Source of the DNA: Albifimbria verrucaria
Lineage: Eukaryota > Ascomycota > Sordariomycetes > Hypocreales > Stachybotryaceae
DNA: 64,000 nt
Assembly (NCBI GenBank): GCA_020081605.1
Contig: JAHREC010000018.1
Coordinates: forward strand, 4,278,001 to 4,342,000
Direction: 5' to 3'
The notes under the pieces are model-generated. The model had not been told where the DNA came from. It was given only the letters and a program-made list of their open reading frames with translations, and made no database searches. Positions within the stretch are counted from its first letter, which is position 1. Each line of letters opens with the position of its first letter. A program made the position numbers and the translations under genes. Shown here one piece after another: positions 56,849 to 64,000 of this stretch.

Positions 56849-59543
56849 TTATGTCGACCGTGTGATGTTCGGCCCAGTTCCTATTCCCGTGAGCGTTCGT
56901 ACCACCCAATGCAGCCAGCTCTCCGACTCCAGCTGCACTCTCAGCTCCTCGGCTCGTTTCTCGACATCCTCCACCTGCCTCTCGAAGTTCTTAACACCGT
57001 CTTCCACATCGTGAACTTTCTGACCGAGGGCGTTAATCTCGTACTCTAGGCGAGCTACCAGAACCTCGATTTCCTTAACACTCTCGGTGAGGTGAGCTCG
57101 CTCTTCCGCAAGGAGCTCATCAGAACTAGACTGCACACGCCGGCAAGCCTCATTTAACTGGTGGTAAAGGTTCTGAAGCGCTTCGCTGTCCTGTGTATAT
57201 CGCTTGTCCAGAAGTTCAACCATGGCGATCTTCTCTTCGACCCAGGGCGCAACGTCGGACGCGATGCCCTCAATCGTCTGATAGAGATGACGAGTGAGCT
57301 CTGCGATGGCCTGTCCTCCCTTTAGATCCTGCGGGATATCCGAGACGTCAATTATTTCCTCCCACGTTAGGATAGCGTCCTCAGCGTCTCCAAAAGACAT
57401 CCGCCGGGGCCATCGATGCTCGCTCAGCCGCTGCTTCCTTTGACTTCTGATATATCAAAACTGTGCCTTCGGGTCAGTGCGAGCTGCTTGGGATTGTCCT
57501 TGCGTTCGGCATCAAGATACGGCCCACGGAGATCGGTTTCTTCAACCACAGACTGTGCGGCGGCTGGCGCTTGTGGGAGCACATCCTTGCGCACTTCGGA
57601 GCCGATTGCATCAAGAAGACCTTCTATGTCTGCCAGCTTATTGGTTTGATCTCCGGGAGTACTTGAGGGCTTCCCATCAATTGGCGTTGAGACTCCCGGC
57701 AATTCTTCTCGCCCCGTAAGTATCGCTTCAGCATCACCTTTCCTCATAGCAGCAAGATATTCTTCTGGCTTTTGCTTCCAGGTGAAAGCTCTTCCCATGG
57801 CTGCTGGGCTTTGCGTGGACGAGGCTCCACCACTGCTACCTTGGGGATCTAGCATGTCTTCCCTGGTCGAAATGGACAAGCGAGTTCCATGGCCACGAAG
57901 ACCACCGCCGACAGCATCCTTGATACGCCCGAGACCGGATCGAGCATCGTTCATTTTCCTGCCACACTCTTAAGAACGGTCCTGCGGAGCGCATCCTTCT
58001 CCCCGGGGCTCTCTGTAATGCTAGTAGTAGAGCTCGGTGGGAGTGAGGCATACGGGCTAAGGGTATCTTCTCTTCTCTTCACCTCCGGGTCTTCATCGAC
58101 GGGCTGCGACTGCGTTCGTCTTGCAGATGTGGGAGCCTGGTCTTCCTTGCCGAAGACTGCATTTGGCATGTCCTGACCAAAGTCGACGCTCTCTGTTGGC
58201 GTCCTTCGAGGCTTGCCATGCCAGAGCCACTTTGATCGTTCACCATAAACGAGGCTGACGAATTTCTCATAATCAAGAGTCTCGATATCAGCCATACCGG
58301 CTTTGTCCCTGCCGGATACCATTCCCATGACAATTTCACCCCTTTTCCCGCCAATTTCCGTCATTGTCGACTTGACGGCCTTTTCTATTCTCCAACCCTC
58401 TCCAGCCGCAGCCTTTGCAGTCACAGTGTGCAATTTGAAAAGAGTCTGGCGGTCCAGCCTGCGAGTTTTCTCAAGCTTTTGTGATTTTTGAAAGTAGGCA
58501 ATGCCCCGTTTCGTGCTTTCAATGTCGAAAACATCTTTGGACACCGGTGCACCGTACCAATGAAGTCTGTTTCTAGCCCCCATGAGCATACCAAGCAATG
58601 CTGCAACTGTCGATGGTCCAAGAATACCATCAGTAGGCTCAAAGTTGTAGTGCTCCGCGCCAACTTGGGTCCACCAGTTACCAATAGCCGTCTCGGTAAC
58701 ATCACACAAGAGGCCATCGATGTATTCATGGTCCAGCTTTTCAAACATGTACAAAGCAACCTGGCACATCTTCACAAGCTCCATGACGGCCTGGAAGAAG
58801 GGCACTCGGTCGGACACTTTGTATAGCTGCTGGAACTTGTCCTGAGTTGCCTTGTTGGGTTCGGTGACTGTTAGGCCGGTGCGGCCAGAACAGCCAAGAC
58901 GCTTCAAATCCTCATTCACAATGAAAACCTGGCGATATTTCCTAATATCGCCATCAGGAATCAAAATGACCGTGAGGGCAGAAGGGAAACTGCTGAGATT
59001 CGTGACCATGAGTTCGCCCAACTCAGTCTCCTTGCTCCGGGCATGAAACTGTTGCGTGGCCTTGAAATAAATCCGTAGCTTCGTGGACCATAGGGTCTCG
59101 TCGACGGGTACCGAAAGGACGCCGACTATAACCGAGTGTTTCTGGTCGCCGGTATATGTCACAATGACAAGAGTCGGCGAGCGACGGGAGCATGCCCACT
59201 GCTCAACAAGATATAATTCGTAGCCATGGAGGACCTGTCGGCGTTCGACAACTGTTACGCAGGGTCGTCTTCGAGGAATCTGAAATTCGCAGTTAGCCAA
59301 CAGCCGGGTATATGGTGATCGCTGACACGTACTTGAAGGCAACGGGGTCTGGAAGGATGATTTGTTTCCTTGGAATGGCGGCCAGCGCTGCCTGTTCCAT
59401 TGAGGTGTCTAGACCCGGTGTATCTGTCGGTGTTGGTGCTCCCTCTGCTGCGCCAGCTCGAGTTGATCGGTATGACGGTCCTCGGAAGGGGTCGTCGTGG
59501 CGGTAGGGCCTCCCTCTTGGCCATAAGCAAGGAAGAAGGCCAT
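56849..59543 (-). CDS. STB6-like (Sin3-binding family) protein
   Basis: Large fungal protein with the STB6-type N-terminal region: LPDPVAFK, YTRLLANCEFQIPRRRP, GYELYLVEQWACSRRSPTLV and YTGDQKHSVIVGVLSVP, followed by LGELMVTNLSSFPSALTVI and PTDGILGPSTVAALLGMLMG. The C-terminal half has a charged linker and a long coiled coil (residues such as LLDKRYTQDSEALQNLYHQL). In yeast, Stb6 binds Sin3 in two-hybrid tests; a transcription role here is inference. I start at ATG 59543 (MAFFLAYGQEG). The frame breaks near 59515, twice near 59310-59325, at 57954-57957 (TTTT on plus) and 57437-57439 (TTT on plus). With one base restored at each, the locus is one intronless frame of about 899 residues. Stop at 56849. 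Confidence 0.85.
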
Positions 59544-60365
59544 TGTGTGGTCATATGCCTCTGAGGCTTCCCGTGTCGCTACCGAGATGCATTGTTAGGG
59601 GTTGAAGCCGGTGGTGCTAGCGCCTGGGGTTCAACTGGAGGGATGATATGGATGCTGCATGTGATGTAGGTAAGGTACCTACTGTAGTGCCCTGGATTTG
59701 ATTGCTGGGCTTGCTGGGCTTGCTGGGGTACCTGCGTTAATGGGGATAAGTGCGGGTGCCACATGTACTCCCTACGCATACGCATGCTTCGCTATTGGTC
59801 TTGGGGTACATCAGTAGCGCAGTCCCGCGTATTGCATATTATGTCATTAGTCCAGCAGGTTCACGACTTCGTTCGGCATGAGATCTGCTGCCGAAGGCTC
59901 CTGGGTTCTGCGACAGGAGATGGGGACTAGGCCAAAAAAATGTCTCAACTCTTTACACCGACAATCGCGAACATTTAATGTCTGTGTAACATTTTGGCCT
60001 GCCTTTTACAGCCTGCACTTGGAGATCCGTATGCACTAAATGAACCACTAAGTGAGCCTGTCCATTCACTTAGAGGAGGTCATTTGACTAAAGAAGGTAC
60101 AAGCGTGTTTATCCCCCATGCCACATCGTTATCGATAGTGACAGTGACAGTGAGCTTGCGACAACGGCATCATCAGAGGATGGCCCTTTCGACAACCAGC
60201 TCACCTACTCTGTGAATAAGCGAAAAACCGACCCGGACTCTGGCGGCGGCTACTATTCTCACGTCGCCGCAGCTTGTTTGCTACATTCCACCAGTTGCAA
60301 CCTCATCGCGGCTTTCCTTGGTGCCAACTCCGGTCCAACGGGACGGCCCAAACCAGCCTTCTGCC
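59544..60365. other. Divergent promoter, STB6-like gene / RMD5
   Basis: Bidirectional upstream region of about 820 bases. It has a 9-nt tandem repeat (TTGCTGGGC, three copies, 59702-59728) and an AGGTACCT-like motif at 59666-59682. No gene seen. Confidence 0.5.
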
Positions 60366-61794
60366 ATGCCTGGACTCGACAATGACAACCCCTCACCCTT
60401 CACGCCTCTGTATGCCGAGCTTGCTCGCATGCGCAAGGCCAAGCTCAAGTCGGCCATTGACGATGTGGACCAGATTATAGACCTTCTCACCTCCACCAGG
60501 GAGCAGGTGGCCCGAGTGCGCCGCCGGCCGATGATGGCGACGTCGATGTCGATGGCAATGGCCCTAACCGCTCTGCAGAAGCCGACGCCCACTGGATCAG
60601 CATGGCCATGATGACCCTCCAGAATCCCGTCAAGGCTCGTTTCGAGGCCATCACCGAGGACCTAAAGGACGTGACCAAGGCCCAGAAGAGCTTCGGCAAG
60701 GTCCTGGATCGAGTAAGTTGCAAGAGAACCTCGCTGAGGCGTTTGCTCATGACGTCGTGGCTAACTTGACCAAGGTCCTCCCTTATCGAGAACTGCCTAT
60801 GGAAACCGATGCTATGGCGAACCACCCGGCCCTCATAAACCGTGCAATTATCATGCATCTGCTCCGCGAAGGCCAGTTTTCAGTTGCCTCCACCTTCATA
60901 AGAGAGAGCCAGGAGCGCGCTCTACGAAACGACGAAGCCACTGTCCCTGCGCCCTTTCCACGAACGGACGAAGATGGAGACGACGATATGGGCAGGGAAG
61001 ACGATACAGATACCGAGATGCACAGCTTGCATTCTCCTGACTTGCAGGGCAAGTTTTCGGAGATGTACAGCATATTGTCTGAGCTCAAAAGGCGGAACCT
61101 TGTTCCTGCGATAGAATGGGCGCGTGTCAACAGCCCTCGGCTAGAAGCACAGGGAAGTAATATCGAGTTCGAGCTTAGCAAGCTCCAATTTGTGTGGTTA
61201 TTCAAGGGCTCATCCGTCAACGGCTTGCCCGATGATGCCAACAACGGGCAAATGGGTGCTCTGCAGTATGCCCGCCAGCACTTTGCTCGGTTCCAATCAC
61301 GCCACCTCAAGGAGATTCAGCAGCTATGCTGCGCCATGATCTACGCGCCCAACCTCGAAGATTCACCCTACAAGCACATTTTCCAGATCGATACAGCTTT
61401 CGAAGATGTATCTATGTCGTTCACCCGTGAATTCTGCTCCCTGCTGGGCCTCTCGGCGGAGTCACCACTATATATGGCCGTAACGGCCGGCGCCATCGCG
61501 TTGCCCCGTCTCATCAAGTACACGACGTACATGAAGGAGAAGAAGACGGAGTGGACTACGGAGAACGAACTGGCTTTCGAAACACCCCTGCCCGAACCCA
61601 TGATCTACCATCCCATCTTCGTCTGTCCCGTCAGTAAGGAGCAGACAACTGAACAAAACCCTGCCATGATGCTCCCGTGCGGACACGTCATCTGCAAGGA
61701 GAGTCTACACAATATAGCAAAGGGCTCGAGATACAAGTGTCCCTACTGCCCCACCGAGGGACACTTGAAGGATGCGGTGAAGATCACACTGTAG
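60366..61794 (+). CDS. rmd5: GID E3 ubiquitin ligase subunit Rmd5/Gid2
   Basis: RING subunit of the GID/CTLH ligase, which degrades gluconeogenic enzymes when glucose returns. ATG at 60366 is the first ATG in frame. Intron 60713-60774 (GTAAGT, CTAAC). LisH region ALINRAIIMHLLREGQFSVAST, CTLH region from LQGKFSEMYSILSELKRRNL, then the RMD5-type RING-like end (VCPVSKEQTTEQNPAMMLPCGHVICKES...CPYCP). In exon 1 the frame shifts at the CCC 60511-60513; one added C gives APSAPPADDGD and joins WISMAMMTLQNPVKARFEAI. Restored length is 455 residues. The partner Gid9/Fyv10 is not in the window. Confidence 0.92.
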
Positions 61795-62695
61795 GGGTTT
61801 TACGTTCAACCACGCTCCTTTGAAGGAAGGAAGCACTTATGTGCTCCGTTTGAAAGAGGACACCCGATACACCCGGGTTTATGCGCTATGATCAGCTTAG
61901 CTTTGTGCTCATTCCATCATTTATAATGGGAGTATCACAATGGGACGGTATGGAGTCTGGTGTTGTGCGAAACATGGCTATTTGATGCAGGTCATTAGGC
62001 TTCTCCTTTCTTATGTAGTGAATCAATAATATTCATAAGTCGACATTCCTTTTTGGCTTACTTCATGTACTCCCTAAAATATCCTGTACGCTGCTGCCCT
62101 CCAAGTCACACATTTCTTAAGCAGCAAGATGATTGAAGTTAATAAAAAAAGCGTTTGTTTGCAGTTAGCTATGACTGTTGGAACTATCTGTACAAAAGAA
62201 TGACACATGTCAAATGCCAGCTACACCTTCAGCTTTGGCTCTTCCAATTGCCCTCCTGCTCCCCGCTCCCAGCGTTCCTAACCATGCAAACAACATCAAT
62301 CAAGTGAGACTGGCCGGTCCTCTTCTTGAGGAGCAGAAGCCACCATGCCTTGACTGTTGGTAAAACCTTGAACTCCCACCCATTTGCCGCAGGATGATTG
62401 TGATCCTTCATATTGGCAACCAATAAACCCCTCGCAGAAGCGAAAAAATGATAATAATCCGTACCAAGAAACAGAAGATAGAAATAAGAAATAAGTGACA
62501 CAAATAGCATTTGTGTTGTGGGATATCATTCGCTGCTGAGACTTCTATCCTGGTTTGGTCTGCCAAATCGCCCTGAGCGCGCCCTTTTAATGTGTTGTCA
62601 AAAGATACGGCCCCTTCATAAATTCATGACATTGTACAATCTAAGCCTCCTCTAAATCTTCGAGCCCCGCCTAGTGTGTGAGGAACTCGTGTTGT
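61795..62695. other. Convergent intergenic region
   Basis: 3' flanks of RMD5 and the UPF0658 gene. AT-rich; small frames are not protein-like. Confidence 0.5.
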
Positions 62696-63982
62696 TTAGT
62701 CGATAGTCATTCGACTGGGTACTTGCGTCTTTACATCTTGAAGGTTGATGGAGTTCAGGTCGGGTTTCTCGTCGATCTTGCGAGACGGGGCGTTGAGATG
62801 GGTTTTCAAGCCAGCACCAAAGTTGCGCAGGCAGATGATAGCGTTGATGATAGTTAGTATAATGAGCAGAATGGTGATGACGGCAAAGGCGGTCAGTGAC
62901 TTCTTGACAGCCTCGTAGCTATCCCGATAATTGGGCTGGTAGATTCGCACGAGCTTGAAAATAAAGTAGCTCAAGCCACCGAGGTAAAGAACAATGACGG
63001 CTATCATGCCAATCTTATTCTCTCTGCGGGTGAAGAATGCGGCACCGATGAGGATCAGGACGGTAATGGGAATGGTGACAATGGTCAAGGCGAATTCAGG
63101 GTCACGAGTCTTGGTGACTATGACGACGAACTGAATGATGAAACCGAGGAAGAAGAAGAAATCGAACTTCAGAAGCGCAATGTAGATCTGCATAGGGGTT
63201 AGAGCAAGATAGTGGGATCCTCGTGCATGATTATCTTACCTGGTAGTGAAGGAAGCGCTTTCTCATCCTGTAGTCGGCACCAATGGTCTTGAGAATATCC
63301 CAAGCAAATTCCTGGTAAAGTTTCCAGGAGATGAAAGCCATAGCGACAGTAGCAAGTGCGATGATGGCAGGGATGGCAGCCAAATAAGCTCGCACCTCTT
63401 CCCAGATTGACTGGACAGTTTCGCCTTCTTTCAGGGCCCCATATTTCACCAGAACCTTGAGTGCATCTCGAATCTGGTCAACCTGAATAGAGGTATAAAC
63501 CAACATAGCCAGGTTGGCAATGCAGACGCCGATGGCTTGAATGGTATTTTTCGCTCGCAAAGCATCCCAGACAACAACCAGCTCATAAAGGAAACCGAAA
63601 ATGAACAAGGTCAGAAACGTAGGGATCGTCTTGGCCTGGGACTGAACCTCGGGTGTTGTAACGTTGGGTTTTAAAGCCGACTGAAACTGAGCGAAGACGT
63701 AACTGTTATTAAGATTTAGCAAATGTCCTCGAGTTGGGCAAAGCCACAAGGCTTGGGAACTACTCACGCTTCGAAGCACAGGCAGATGATAGCCTGCAGA
63801 CCGGTGACAATCATGAAAGCGGCCGGCCATTTGCTCTTCAAGAATCCAATCTTGTCCCTGTGCATACTGGAAGGCCCTGCCGAGGCAGCGACCAAGCCCT
63901 CGCGATGGGCATAGCCTTGGTTGTAGCCGGGATTCATGTTCGGCTCGGCGAAGGCAGGCTGCTGATACGGAGGCTGGTCCAT
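62696..63982 (-). CDS. UPF0658 family Golgi membrane protein
   Basis: Three exons: 63768-63982, 63240-63702 and 62696-63187, with introns 63703-63767 and 63188-63239 (GTGAGT, GTAAGA donors). The product is 389 residues with no frame break. The N-terminus is Pro/Tyr/Asn-rich and cytosolic (DQPPYQQPAFAEPN). Seven or so membrane spans follow, including AAFMIVTGLQAIICLCF, FLTLFIFGFLYELVVVW, AIPAIIALATVAMAFISW and FFFFLGFIIQFVVIV. The basic motif DYRMRKRFLHYQIY is typical of the UPF0658 family, whose fission-yeast member localises to the Golgi. Molecular function is unknown. Confidence 0.9.
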
Positions 63983-64000
63983 GATCGGGCTCTGAGGGAA

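Noticed and set aside
1..64000. Frame breaks as pseudogenes or repeat-induced point mutation
   Set aside because: RIP makes C-to-T changes and stop codons in repeats, not one-base losses in homopolymers of single-copy housekeeping genes with intact motifs.
1..64000. Biosynthetic gene cluster or defence island
   Set aside because: No polyketide synthase, peptide synthetase, terpene cyclase, P450 or toxin core gene; the genes are unrelated housekeeping or regulatory loci.
1..64000. tRNA genes
   Set aside because: I looked for B-box-like GGTTCGANNCC sequences and found none with a fitting partner stem. A tRNAscan run would be decisive.

Overview
The window is nuclear DNA of a filamentous ascomycete, most likely a sordariomycete and possibly Hypocreales. 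Support: short spliceosomal introns (about 52-165 nt, GTAAGT/GTATGT donors, CTAAC/CTGAC branch sites), two Zn2Cys6 regulators, pyrimidine-rich promoter tracts, and fungal-type PEX2, TIM10, RMD5/GID2, STB6-like and UPF0658 proteins. The order-level guess is inference; no marker gene is present. There is no rRNA, no tRNA I could recognise, no CRISPR array and no intact transposon.

Layout, left to right: a 5'-truncated Gly/Tyr-rich low-complexity protein (3-1257); a weak small membrane protein (1861-2252, -); a signal-peptide/PA/TM/RING-H2 protein (about 5482-7618, +); a fungal membrane protein (8438-10136, -); an aldo-keto reductase (11329-12456, -); a Zn2Cys6 regulator (13390-15391, -); PEX2 (17643-18893, +); a polytopic membrane protein (20588-22710, +); adenine phosphoribosyltransferase (27469-28211, +); an EDEM-like GH47 protein with a C-terminal PA-like region (28871-32193, -); a possible small orphan gene (34433-34893, +); a conserved basic nuclear-type protein (37917-39651, -); about 9.4 kb with no convincing gene; a Leu3-like Zn2Cys6 regulator (49042-51464, -); an NAD(P)-dependent aldehyde dehydrogenase (53993-55490, +); TIM10 (56009-56452, +); an STB6-like protein (56849-59543, -); RMD5/GID2 (60366-61794, +); and a UPF0658 Golgi membrane protein (62696-63982, -).

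The genes do not form an obvious cluster. They are housekeeping or regulatory loci for peroxisome import, mitochondrial import, ER and Golgi quality control, the GID ubiquitin ligase, purine salvage and transcription. Between them lie long, microsatellite-rich intergenic stretches.

The main cross-cutting observation is technical. More than a dozen conserved coding exons are broken by what looks like the loss of one base in a short homopolymer (CCC, GGGG, TTTT and so on). Restoring one base at each site returns family-consensus protein. This fits uncorrected assembly indels much better than pseudogenes. It means simple ORF calling splits most genes here. The biologically most interesting locus is the FUS-like low-complexity protein at the left edge.
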